Source: a virus
Length of the DNA stretch: 22,231 nucleotides
IMG/VR virus record: IMGVR_UViG_3300035698_008578
Span: 1-22,231 of that record
Strand: one strand, 5' to 3'
Shown here: in pieces, positions 15,187 to 22,055 of the stretch
Layout: each line of letters begins with the position of its first letter
Position numbering within the stretch: position 1 is the stretch's first letter
Program-made: the position numbers and the translations under genes
The notes under the pieces: generated by a model
Database searches by the model: none
Seen by the model: only the letters and a program-made list of their open reading frames with translations
Told to the model about the DNA's origin: nothing

Positions 15187-17495
15187 CCTTGTGAGGTTAC
15201 TCCTTCCGCCGCTCCTTGCAAATCATCCAAAGCTTCCCCCTCAGTCCCCGGAGGAGTCGCTCCTCCACCAAGACCGAGAGCGCCCTTGGCTTGTTCTGCT
15301 CCTGCCTTCAAAGTTGCTGCTTCCTGTTCCTTCATCTGCTTGTGCATTTCGATATGGGTGTCACCAAGCTTAACGTTCTCAGGCAAAGCGTTCGGCAGCA
15401 ATTTGTACAACCGAATATGGCTCTCGTGATCCGCAAGATGGATATCATGATCCTCGCCCTGCTTTGGCTCATCCCAAACACCCGGAGTGTCAGGAGGCTG
15501 CTTGACCGGCATCATTTTCTCGTTCTCATCCCTGGCCACATGATGAGCATCCGTCTCTTTCACCATCCCGAAAATCTCAACAAGATCAAGGCCGAGTTTT
15601 CGCTTCTTGAAAATACCTCGGATCAGGGCAAGGAAACTCTTCTTGCCAAGAAGTTGCGCAGACGGAAGCATGACCTGCAGGAAGCGATCCTGTTCCTGCC
15701 TCTGAAGTAAGTCTCTCTCGAATTCTTCCACAGCCTTGACCTTGTACCGAATTCTTCCATGAAGGAACGCAGGCTTGATTTCCCGAACGACATCATCTCT
15801 CGTGACGGCTATGGCCAATTCTGACGAGGCGAACTGTTCCCACAGGCCCTCAAATCTTTCAGCTATCCATTTCTCTTCGTCAGATTCATATCGGAGTTTC
15901 TCGACGATGGGTTTGAGAGACTGATCAGAGATTCCTTTGAATTCCGCCGCACTCGTGCGCCCGCCAGAGGCTACGCCGCGAACAGGCTTCTCAGTTCCCA
16001 TGATCGTGTTCGTGGTATCTTCTAGATATGCCAAGAACTGAATTGAATTCGTTGTATTATCAGTAACCTGTACCTGTTCCAGCTTATCGTATTGTCCTAC
16101 GTGCATCTCGATAAGTTTGCGGGGAGAACTGAAATCTTTGTCCGTAGTGTAAATCGCTCCATGCTCTGTCTTCCAAGGCGCCGCATTCATTCGATTCTTG
16201 TTATAGAACCACTGATCCAGAGTTGTCTTGTATTGATTGTAGACCGCTTCCATGACATCCGCGTAACCCATGTGGTACATGCCCTTGTCGTCCCTGTGGG
16301 AATGTCCCATGAAGTACGGAAGCATCTTGTCATTATATGGATTCGGAATTCCGCGAACAGCAATAGTGCCACCGGCCCCTGCCGCAGCCTGTTCCCCGTC
16401 CGGCTTCTTCCCCGCAGCCTTTGTGGTCTTTGTGTCCTTTGCGGCCTTGTGGGCCTCTGCGCCGTTCCTGAAATCGCCAACGAAAACGCCGAGTTGCCAT
16501 GTGGGTTCTGTATCCTTGTCGTCCCACTCGCCCTTGTCGTTGATGGGAGCCAACTGCCAAATTACCCAACCTTCGTACCTGCCTGTCTCGTTGTTGGTGT
16601 CCCTAGTCTCCCCAGCATTTGCCTGCCGTTGACTCTTAGCGTAAGAGGGGTCTTCTGATCTGTAGAGTTGACCCTCCCCAATATTTCCGACATTGATATA
16701 CCTTCCGGCCTTTTGCTCCTTCAAGAGATCGTTTCGGCCAGGGAACCAACGGATCAGCAGAGCTTGCTGTTCTTGTATATCGTCAAGAGAAGCATCCATC
16801 CAGACGTGATCGAGACTAAATGTGTTGACAGTCGGGTGAGCCTCGGTGGTAGTTACTGTCTTCTTCTCCACTTTGCTCGGAAGTCCTGTATTATCGTCCA
16901 TCAAGATTGTTCCGTCTGCGTCCGTTTGAGCTACCCGCATCTGCTCCTCCCGCGTTTCCTCAAACCATTCTGCGCTGATAAGACTATTCCCGTATTTCTG
17001 TTTGAAGAAATGGTTGTTCTTCAGTTTGGTCAATAGATCATCTGCCTCACACGAATACTCGAACAGCCTTTCCCTGTCTTCCGTCACACGTTTGGCTTCC
17101 CTCTTGTTTACTTCATCAAGGGAATCAAGCGGGATGAACTTGCCAATAGGATCATCGGGGCGAAACAGAACGTCGGCCTCAATGGCGTTCATCAGGCGAA
17201 TCGTCGTAAAGAAAATATGAGGGACATTATCCGTGCCGTCTTCCGTCTTGTTCTGTCCCTCTTTCGTTTGATCTTGGGCCATACGCATCATCTGGTCGGC
17301 TTTGTTGATCCGCTCCAGCATTTTGGAACGTGCGCCTTGTGCGTCAAAGATGATGAAATTATCGTATGCTTGCTGCAGGAATCGTTTTACTGTCTCAGGA
17401 TTACTGGCCCAATTGAGTTTCCCTGTCTGGGAATCCTTCTCCTGCTCTTTTGGTGCTATCTTCTTCGCGTTCTTGGGAATGTTCGTTCTAGCCAT
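15183..17495 (-). CDS. Portal protein (770 aa)
   Basis: The start at 17495 (MARTNIPKNAKK) is preceded by GGTGGAG at good spacing. The more upstream Met at 17534 would deepen the overlap with the previous gene. The length and the order terminase-portal-scaffold-capsid fit the large portals of P22-like podoviruses (~725 aa). Residues ~20-330 are mixed alpha/beta wing-like with many Trp and Asp. A Lys/Ala/Gly-rich insertion lies near 360-390. Residues ~430-640 hold the long helical part, including YGNSLISAEWFEE-like and YADVMEAVYNQYKTTLDQW stretches. The C-terminus (~650-770) is charged and ends in a Gly/Ala-rich tail. It would form the dodecameric ring through which DNA is packaged and ejected. 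The call rests on context plus composition, not on a unique motif. Confidence 0.82.
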   Translation of the reverse strand: MARTNIPKNAKKIAPKEQEKDSQTGKLNWASNPETVKRFLQQAYDNFIIFDAQGARSKMLERINKADQMMRMAQDQTKEGQNKTEDGTDNVPHIFFTTIRLMNAIEADVLFRPDDPIGKFIPLDSLDEVNKREAKRVTEDRERLFEYSCEADDLLTKLKNNHFFKQKYGNSLISAEWFEETREEQMRVAQTDADGTILMDDNTGLPSKVEKKTVTTTEAHPTVNTFSLDHVWMDASLDDIQEQQALLIRWFPGRNDLLKEQKAGRYINVGNIGEGQLYRSEDPSYAKSQRQANAGETRDTNNETGRYEGWVIWQLAPINDKGEWDDKDTEPTWQLGVFVGDFRNGAEAHKAAKDTKTTKAAGKKPDGEQAAAGAGGTIAVRGIPNPYNDKMLPYFMGHSHRDDKGMYHMGYADVMEAVYNQYKTTLDQWFYNKNRMNAAPWKTEHGAIYTTDKDFSSPRKLIEMHVGQYDKLEQVQVTDNTTNSIQFLAYLEDTTNTIMGTEKPVRGVASGGRTSAAEFKGISDQSLKPIVEKLRYESDEEKWIAERFEGLWEQFASSELAIAVTRDDVVREIKPAFLHGRIRYKVKAVEEFERDLLQRQEQDRFLQVMLPSAQLLGKKSFLALIRGIFKKRKLGLDLVEIFGMVKETDAHHVARDENEKMMPVKQPPDTPGVWDEPKQGEDHDIHLADHESHIRLYKLLPNALPENVKLGDTHIEMHKQMKEQEAATLKAGAEQAKGALGLGGGATPPGTEGEALDDLQGAAEGVTSQG

Positions 17496-17976
17496 TTGTC
17501 TTTCTCCACCGGACAAGAGGGACATGCTCGTCAACTATGAATTCAAAGTCAGAATAGTGCAAATGCTTGATGGTTCTCGGCGCAGAATTGGGACACAGTA
17601 CAATGTCGCCTTTCCGATATGAAATATTCATGTGTCTGCGCAAAACACCAAAAGAATGAAGAGATGTTCTGTTGCCCCTCCGGGATTTCCCTACATCCTT
17701 GCCTACAGCTAACACCTGGAACCAGTTGCAGAGATCGCCCTTTTTCTCGCACTCAAAAATCTCGATAGTTTCTTGTTTCGCAACATTGAACTGTTCTATG
17801 TCGGACAAGAATTCTGAGAAACTTGGAAGCTCGTCGCATATCCTTTGAGGTTTGCATTTTCTGACGTAGAGCCAATGGTCCAGCAAAGCTACGGCGTCAC
17901 CACAAGCGAGTTCGCCGATGTTTTCAGCGACGCAATTCTCTCCAAATCTCTGAAGAAACGCATTCCTGCCATGCAT
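17488..17976 (-). CDS. Hypothetical protein between terminase and portal (162 aa)
   Basis: I choose the ATG at 17976 (MHGRNAFLQRF) because AAAGG lies about seven bases upstream. A TTG at 18006 would add ten residues but has no clear ribosome site. The product is rich in Cys (six) and aromatic residues, helical in the first half and strand-like in the second (ISYRKGDIVLCPNSAPRT, DFEFIVDEHVPLVRW). It has no membrane segment. The family is unknown. It overlaps the portal start by eight bases and follows terminase by 44 bases, so it belongs to the packaging operon. It might be a small packaging factor, but nothing shows this. Confidence 0.65.
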   Translation of the reverse strand: MHGRNAFLQRFGENCVAENIGELACGDAVALLDHWLYVRKCKPQRICDELPSFSEFLSDIEQFNVAKQETIEIFECEKKGDLCNWFQVLAVGKDVGKSRRGNRTSLHSFGVLRRHMNISYRKGDIVLCPNSAPRTIKHLHYSDFEFIVDEHVPLVRWRKTNG

Positions 17977-18020
17977 AGAGAAACCTTTATAGAATTCTTT
18001 GCTCAAATGTCAAGACAAAA

Positions 18021-19730
18021 TCACCAGCCCGTGTACTTGTTCCGTTTTCTGCGTTCAATGTTCTCTTCCGCTATTTTCCTCTTTTGGCCCATGAAACGAG
18101 GGCCAGCAAGAATCATATATTTGAGAGCGGTCATCAAATGATCGTCCTTGTCAACCGGCGTGTCAGAATCAGGCTTGTTGATATAGCCTTCAATCTCTGA
18201 GAGAAACATTCGCAGCGTATTGAAAACATAGAGTTTCGGAAACGCCGTTATGACTTCTCCAGAAGCGTCAAGAAAATCCTCTTTCTTCCGTAACTTCATC
18301 CTGACAAGAATATGTTCCCGTCCCTCCACTGGCTCGAACCACTCCTTCACAATAGGAATGGCTTGCGCGTTTCTGGTGCCTTCTGCTTGAATACACCGAA
18401 GACCCTTGCTGGCATAAACTTGGCTCAGGGTAACTCCCCTATGTTCCGAGGGTTGCGAGAAAGTTCTGCCATCCATAACCGTGAAAGCATACTTCTCTTT
18501 GATCGTCTTTTCCTCGTAGCGAACCATGATGTTTCCGTCCATATCCTCGTCTCTGCCCACTTCCACCCGCTCATTTCCGCTCTTCTCGATAATGTTTTTG
18601 CAGTTCTTCGCAACGCCAAGACCTGATTCGTAATATTCCTTATCGAGAATCAGATCACCCCAAGGGCTGATTACGCCCCATAAAGTTGCAAACGGCACAA
18701 CCGAAGCAGGGTCCACGCTTCTCTGCCTCGTCCAGTCGTGCGGAACCCTGAAAGGAGTTATGAACTGAATCTTCTTGTCCCAATTATCGTACACCAAGCC
18801 TTCGAGGGATTCCGGTATCCCGTAATACTTCGCGTTACCCTCGCGTATCTCCTTGGCGTTTTTTCTCCGGCGAGGTCCATCCACATATTTTTCGTACTCT
18901 TCTTCTTTTCGCTTCTTCGGCACTATAGCGTCCGGGACTTCATCCGTGTCAATGGAGTAGAACTTGGTAGAAAAACCTAGATCCAAGAGACCTTGCTTCA
19001 GTTTATGAACCCAAGTCCCCGCCCCTGTCTCCGGCCTGCCCTTCAGCCTGTGCGGGGTTGCCGCCATGCAGGCTTGGAAGTTTTCCTCTGTAATCCCGCG
19101 ATCATACGCATTCATGAAATGATCTCTCGGGCATTGTTCGTCAAAACCCCAGAGCCTGTAAGAGGTTCCAGTGAAAGCCTCAGAAGGCTGATGATAGGCA
19201 TAGAAGTCAATCTGGCTTCCGCTCGCAAGCGGTATAATGGGAGCACCATTCCAGTTCGGGTGTTTCCGTTTTGATTTCTTTTCGCGCGGATTCCAGTGCG
19301 GGGAGTATTCTTTCAGTTCATCAGTAGGGAGAATCTCTGCCAGCTTCGGCCAGAGGTTCCTGCGGCAATGCACACTCATTTCATAGGAGGCTAACGCAAT
19401 TCTCTTCGGGCCTTCCCATTCATACCACTTGAGTCCATGTTGAGTGAAACACGGCCAGGTCTTGTCTGCGGGACATGCGATTAGGCCGGCCTTAGCCAGC
19501 ATCGCATAGCTCTTGCCGCGTTGTACCCCAGACCATAAAACGGCCAGATCGCTTTCCCTGTCGTTAATGAAGTCAATAGCGCCACTGTGAGCCAGAAAGA
19601 ACGAGAGACGGTTGCGGATATAGATACCCCATAACTCGCGGATGATTTCCGCCTCTTCGGGCTTCATCGCCAACAGTGTTTTGTCGGTCTCGACTATCCA
19701 CTGGCCGCGCCAAGGCAACATGTATTTCAT
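18021..19730 (-). CDS. terL: Terminase large subunit (569 aa)
   Basis: This is the DNA-packaging motor and headful/cos nuclease. The ATPase domain has a Walker A variant SGVQRGKS (67-74), Walker B LWGFDE (193-198) with catalytic Glu198, and a coupling motif ATPH (224-227). The RNase H-like nuclease domain has Asp340 in RSVDP, Asp420 in FTVMDG, and Asp529-Asp530 before His531, the expected triad. Length is usual for TerL. No small terminase is recognised beside it; it may be one of the unknown genes to the right or outside the window. The ATG at 19730 is preceded by AGGAG with an 11-base gap that contains a perfect palindrome, GGGCTAGCCC, which could affect initiation. Transcription probably starts at the divergent promoter near 19750-19780. 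Confidence 0.95.
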   Translation of the reverse strand: MKYMLPWRGQWIVETDKTLLAMKPEEAEIIRELWGIYIRNRLSFFLAHSGAIDFINDRESDLAVLWSGVQRGKSYAMLAKAGLIACPADKTWPCFTQHGLKWYEWEGPKRIALASYEMSVHCRRNLWPKLAEILPTDELKEYSPHWNPREKKSKRKHPNWNGAPIIPLASGSQIDFYAYHQPSEAFTGTSYRLWGFDEQCPRDHFMNAYDRGITEENFQACMAATPHRLKGRPETGAGTWVHKLKQGLLDLGFSTKFYSIDTDEVPDAIVPKKRKEEEYEKYVDGPRRRKNAKEIREGNAKYYGIPESLEGLVYDNWDKKIQFITPFRVPHDWTRQRSVDPASVVPFATLWGVISPWGDLILDKEYYESGLGVAKNCKNIIEKSGNERVEVGRDEDMDGNIMVRYEEKTIKEKYAFTVMDGRTFSQPSEHRGVTLSQVYASKGLRCIQAEGTRNAQAIPIVKEWFEPVEGREHILVRMKLRKKEDFLDASGEVITAFPKLYVFNTLRMFLSEIEGYINKPDSDTPVDKDDHLMTALKYMILAGPRFMGQKRKIAEENIERRKRNKYTGW

Positions 19731-19750
19731 GGGCTAGCCCTCTCCTAGAA

Positions 19751-19780
19751 ATGCTAAACGTTTCGTTGTTGACTCGTCAA
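19751..19780 (-). promoter_or_regulatory. Candidate promoter for terminase operon
   Basis: On the minus strand TTGACG (19780-19775), an 18-base spacer and TAGCAT (19756-19751) give a moderate sigma70-like promoter about 20 bases upstream of the terminase ATG. The -10 box is weak. Confidence 0.4.
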
Positions 19781-19781
19781 C
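19768..19781. promoter_or_regulatory. Operator-like palindrome in the divergent intergenic region
   Basis: GTTGAC-TC-GTCAAC is a perfect 6-bp inverted repeat with a 2-base centre. Each arm contains TTGAC and therefore a -35 box for opposite directions. A dimeric regulator bound here would cover both -35 boxes. Confidence 0.55.
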
Positions 19782-19798
19782 TACAATTAGAATATACT
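19769..19798 (+). promoter_or_regulatory. Sigma70-like promoter for the plus-strand gene
   Basis: TTGACT (19769-19774), an 18-base spacer and TATACT (19793-19798) are each one base from the consensus hexamers. Transcription would begin near 19805, which is the ATG itself, so the message is predicted to be leaderless. Confidence 0.65.
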
Positions 19799-19804
19799 CC
19801 AAAC

Positions 19805-20233
19805 ATGAATGGCAAAAAATCTCCCGCCAGAATGCGTCATCAATTCCACGAAACGCTCGCCCGCGCCCTCGGAAATCTTGGACTAACTGTTAATGAGGTC
19901 ATGGTTTGCCCCGTAGATCGTCACACAAAATCAGGCTTAGTCGTTTATCGCAAACGGTTTTTGAATATTGACCGCAATGCCGGAAACCCTGTTCCTTGGA
20001 AAGCCATTGCAATAGCCGGAGCACAAGCCCGGAAGAATGCTTTAATCGGATTCCTCTACCCGGACGGCAACATCAGAAACGATTCCGAGATGACCGTGAA
20101 TGACATCAACAAGCAGATCGAGATTCCAATATTTGTACTCTTCTACGAAGACCACGTTCCAATGAACTCACGGAAGCATCTGGCCTGCGGAAAAGACCAT
20201 TTCGATCAGCCAATTGTTATCGGACCCAAGTAA
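19805..20233 (+). CDS. Lone divergent gene, unknown function (142 aa)
   Basis: This is the only convincing plus-strand gene. The start MNGKKSPARM at 19805 coincides with the predicted transcription start and has no Shine-Dalgarno sequence, as in leaderless messages. The frame is open further upstream, but that stretch overlaps the promoter. The protein is mixed alpha/beta: a basic helical N-terminus (RHQFHETLARALGNLGL), strand-like segments (VNEVMVCPVD, KSGLVVYRKRFLNI), a helix (PWKAIAIAGAQARKNALIGF), and a strand-rich C-terminus (IEIPIFVLFYED). No catalytic motif or clear helix-turn-helix is visible. It ends four bases from the end of the convergent zinc-ribbon gene. Its separate promoter and shared operator suggest a regulator or an independently expressed moron; both are inference. 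Confidence 0.75.
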   Translation: MNGKKSPARMRHQFHETLARALGNLGLTVNEVMVCPVDRHTKSGLVVYRKRFLNIDRNAGNPVPWKAIAIAGAQARKNALIGFLYPDGNIRNDSEMTVNDINKQIEIPIFVLFYEDHVPMNSRKHLACGKDHFDQPIVIGPK

Positions 20234-20237
20234 TCTA

Positions 20238-20585
20238 TCAAGGCTTCGGCCCAGAACCCAACAAATCACTACACCAAGGGATATCAATTGTCCCGTCCTG
20301 CACCGTGGTCCTTGCTCCAAGTTTGTACAACGTTCTCGCACCACACGCTTCACACAACACCCGAACAGTCAACCACGCAACAACACGCCAGTAGCTTTGC
20401 GCCAACCTCTTGCCCTCCTTGTTAGGATGTGACGCACTGTAGCCTGAGCCGTCATCAACCATAGAGTTTCCGCGAGCCTCTACTATCTCAACATCGAAGC
20501 TTTCACAGTTCCCACACGGCAAGTCAGATGAGAGAACTAGCGGAAGTTTCTCCGTGTCGTCATTCTGTTGCAATTGAATAGCCAT
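20238..20585 (-). CDS. Zinc-ribbon-like protein (115 aa)
   Basis: Two CxxC knuckles are visible: LPCGNCES near residues 24-27 and LCEACGAR near 78-81. They are separated by about 50 residues that include Gly/Ser-rich and aromatic segments. This is the usual zinc-ribbon arrangement, though no family can be named. It begins two bases after the GroES stop, with GAGGGG before the ATG. It is the last gene of the right-hand minus-strand run and converges on the plus-strand gene. It may bind nucleic acid or protein. Confidence 0.72.
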   Translation of the reverse strand: MAIQLQQNDDTEKLPLVLSSDLPCGNCESFDVEIVEARGNSMVDDGSGYSASHPNKEGKRLAQSYWRVVAWLTVRVLCEACGARTLYKLGARTTVQDGTIDIPWCSDLLGSGPKP

Positions 20586-20587
20586 TA

Positions 20588-20950
20588 TTACCCCTCGTGG
20601 ATGATGCCAAGAACGTCCGACTCCTGAATTATCTGGTATTGCTTCCCGTCTGATAGTTCAATCTCAAAGCCGGAATGTTTCACAACGAGTATCCGGTCTC
20701 CCACTACCGCCTTGAAGGGAACAAGATTGCCGTCCACGTCTCTCCAGCCCGTGCCTAGCGCTATCACGGTTCCCTTTTGCGGTTTCTCCTTGGCGTTATC
20801 CGGCAAGAAGATTTTCCCAACCTTGTCCACCGCAGGATCAAGCTCAATAAGAATCCGATCCCCGATTGGTTCAAGGCTGAATCCGTACTTACTCGCCGTC
20901 TTCGCTTTTCGCTTGCTTGCTCGTTGCTGTTTTCCCGCCTTTTTTGGCAT
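20588..20950 (-). CDS. groES: GroES-type co-chaperonin (120 aa)
   Basis: The core (residues ~23-120) matches Cpn10: PIGDRILIEL at the start, a flexible mobile loop around 39-58 with the hydrophobic GKIFLP element that docks on GroEL, KGTVIALGTG, VVGDRILVV, and the C-terminal strand YQIIQESDVLGII. It would form a heptameric lid on the host GroEL, as T4 gp31 does for its capsid protein. The first 22 residues are an extra Lys/Arg-rich tail absent from normal GroES. The ATG at 20950 has AAGGAG seven bases upstream; a Met at 21016 in the same frame lacks support. The tail's 62 bases also encode the end of the upstream 101-aa protein in another frame. No GroEL gene is in the window. Confidence 0.92.
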   Translation of the reverse strand: MPKKAGKQQRASKRKAKTASKYGFSLEPIGDRILIELDPAVDKVGKIFLPDNAKEKPQKGTVIALGTGWRDVDGNLVPFKAVVGDRILVVKHSGFEIELSDGKQYQIIQESDVLGIIHEG

Positions 20951-21194
20951 CCTTTTTCTCCTTCGCTGGTGTGATTTTCTTGGAATCAGGAACCTTGACA
21001 ATCTGAACTGCTCCATTGTTCATATGCTCAATCCGATACGAGTAACAAACTTGCTTCTTGCCTTGGTCGTATTCGGCCTTCAGGTTCTTCAGGACGCGGA
21101 AGAAATCCCCCTTGAAGGAACACCCCTCGACGATGAGATCGTCCGCCCTTTCGTCGTACTGTACATCTAGGTTCTTTGACTTCAGTGTTATCAT
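20889..21194 (-). CDS. Hypothetical protein with Lys-rich tail (101 aa)
   Basis: Residues 1-70 form a small mixed domain (strands LDVQYDERADDLIVEG and QVCYSYRIEHM, a helix at ~30-45). The last 30 residues are a Lys/Ala-rich disordered tail. The family is not recognised. The start makes a 4-base ATGA overlap with the upstream gene. The 3' 62 bases are shared with the start of GroES in a different frame. Such coupling suggests the two proteins are made together, but no functional link is shown. Confidence 0.68.
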   Translation of the reverse strand: MITLKSKNLDVQYDERADDLIVEGCSFKGDFFRVLKNLKAEYDQGKKQVCYSYRIEHMNNGAVQIVKVPDSKKITPAKEKKDAKKGGKTATSKQAKSEDGE

Positions 21195-21589
21195 TTCTTC
21201 TTCCTCCTTTTCTTTGCCTTCTTCGGTTTATGAAATTCTCTCCAGGCTTTCTTAACCTTGGGAGTAATGTGGTCGAGAGCATCAGCAACCCTGGTATTTG
21301 CTTCCGAAAACTCCTTATGGGACATATAAAACACTCTTTCAGCAGATTGTTGACCCCACCAACCATCTGGTACTAAAGTCAAACCCATGGTTATGTAAGC
21401 AAATTCCGATAACTCGTGGATTAGCGATACAAAAGTACATAACCAACTCTTTGCAACACCTATCTCTACAGCAACAGGCTTTCCACTATTGTAAGGACGA
21501 ATAATCGCCCCGGCATTCCCGTCGTCTGTAACAAAAACCTCAATATAAATATCTGAACCCACAAGCACGCTACCTACTCTTTTTCGCAT
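21191..21589 (-). CDS. Hypothetical protein (132 aa)
   Basis: The start MRKRVGSVLVGS at 21589 follows a GAGGAAGAGG purine block; an upstream in-frame ATG at 21637 would overlap the previous gene more deeply. Residues 5-40 are strand-like, and residues ~45-75 are a hydrophobic helix containing LIHELSEFAYITMGL. The C-terminus ends in a Lys/Arg-rich tail (KKAKKRRKKK). The HELSE sequence is not a full HExxH zinc-protease motif. It overlaps the upstream gene by 20 bases and the downstream gene by four. Function unknown. Confidence 0.65.
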   Translation of the reverse strand: MRKRVGSVLVGSDIYIEVFVTDDGNAGAIIRPYNSGKPVAVEIGVAKSWLCTFVSLIHELSEFAYITMGLTLVPDGWWGQQSAERVFYMSHKEFSEANTRVADALDHITPKVKKAWREFHKPKKAKKRRKKK

Positions 21590-21821
21590 CCCTCTTCCTC
21601 CTCTCGAAATGCACATCAGGAACGATAGGCTCTTCACCTGTCAGCGTTCTGTGCAGCCTCTTCAAATGCCCCTTCCCGCAAGCGATTTCCTGACAATGAA
21701 GACCGAAGCCCGTCTGTACGATTCCAAGGCCGTTTATGTGGATAGCCTCTGACATCATGGTTCTCTGAGAAGTGACTTGCCGAAGCCTCTTGTCTCCTGT
21801 TGTCGTTCTCCTTGCGCTCAT
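21570..21821 (-). CDS. Hypothetical small protein (83 aa)
   Basis: A basic protein with one cluster of possible metal ligands, HCQEIACGKGH, near residues 42-52, preceded by a strand-like stretch (INGLGIVQTGFG) and followed by a basic tail. The start overlaps the upstream stop by four bases. The family is not recognised; a small zinc-binding protein is possible but has only two Cys and two His in the cluster. Confidence 0.6.
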   Translation of the reverse strand: MSARRTTTGDKRLRQVTSQRTMMSEAIHINGLGIVQTGFGLHCQEIACGKGHLKRLHRTLTGEEPIVPDVHFERRKRDAKKSR

Positions 21822-22054
21822 AATACAATCTTCATTCCGTGAACCGGGACAGTCCTCGTTCCGCGAACCGGGACAGTACTGGCATCACAGTCGAAAAGGT
21901 GAAGCAACTGCTCTTTGAGAGCTTCGGGAGTCGGTTGTTCTATCAACCAACTGTTCATTATCGACTCTAGCCGCCCATACTTATAGGCATATTTCTGAGA
22001 CTGCTCAAGCGCCTCAATAAACAGCCGTACCAGTTTTGACATCTCATCGTTCAT
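21818..22054 (-). CDS. Hypothetical protein with a repeated C-terminus (78 aa)
   Basis: The start MNDEMSKLVRLF at 22054 is chosen because GGAGG lies seven bases upstream. The frame remains open further back, but that stretch lies inside the upstream gene. Residues 1-55 are two or three helices (LVRLFIEALEQSQKYAYKYG, TPEALKEQLLHLF). The last ~20 residues are a tandem eight-residue repeat (TVPVRGTR, TVPVHGMK) encoded by the DNA repeat at 21835-21877. The gene begins one base after the previous stop and overlaps the next start by four bases. Function unknown. Confidence 0.65.
   Translation of the reverse strand: MNDEMSKLVRLFIEALEQSQKYAYKYGRLESIMNSWLIEQPTPEALKEQLLHLFDCDASTVPVRGTRTVPVHGMKIVL
21835..21877. 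repeat. 24-base-period tandem repeat, REP-like
   Basis: Two 19-base units (21835-21853 and 21859-21877), identical except for one T/C, sit 24 bases apart. A decayed third unit begins to the left. On the minus strand each holds a small palindrome (GGAC-T-GTCC), with GGTTC-GCG-GAAC between units. The period is eight codons, so the frame of the 78-aa gene is kept. Confidence 0.7.
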
Positions 22055-22055
22055 T

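Noticed and set aside
17977-18006. TTG start that would extend the 162-aa gene by ten residues
   Set aside because: No Shine-Dalgarno sequence precedes the TTG, whereas AAAGG lies at good spacing before the ATG at 17976.
20246-20260. GGC-TTCG-GCC hairpin as a terminator between the convergent genes
   Set aside because: The stem is only three base pairs, no U-tract follows, and it is within the coding end of the zinc-ribbon gene.
21395-21420. Possible metalloprotease motif (HELSE) in the 132-aa protein
   Set aside because: The second His of HExxH is absent, and no third ligand is evident.
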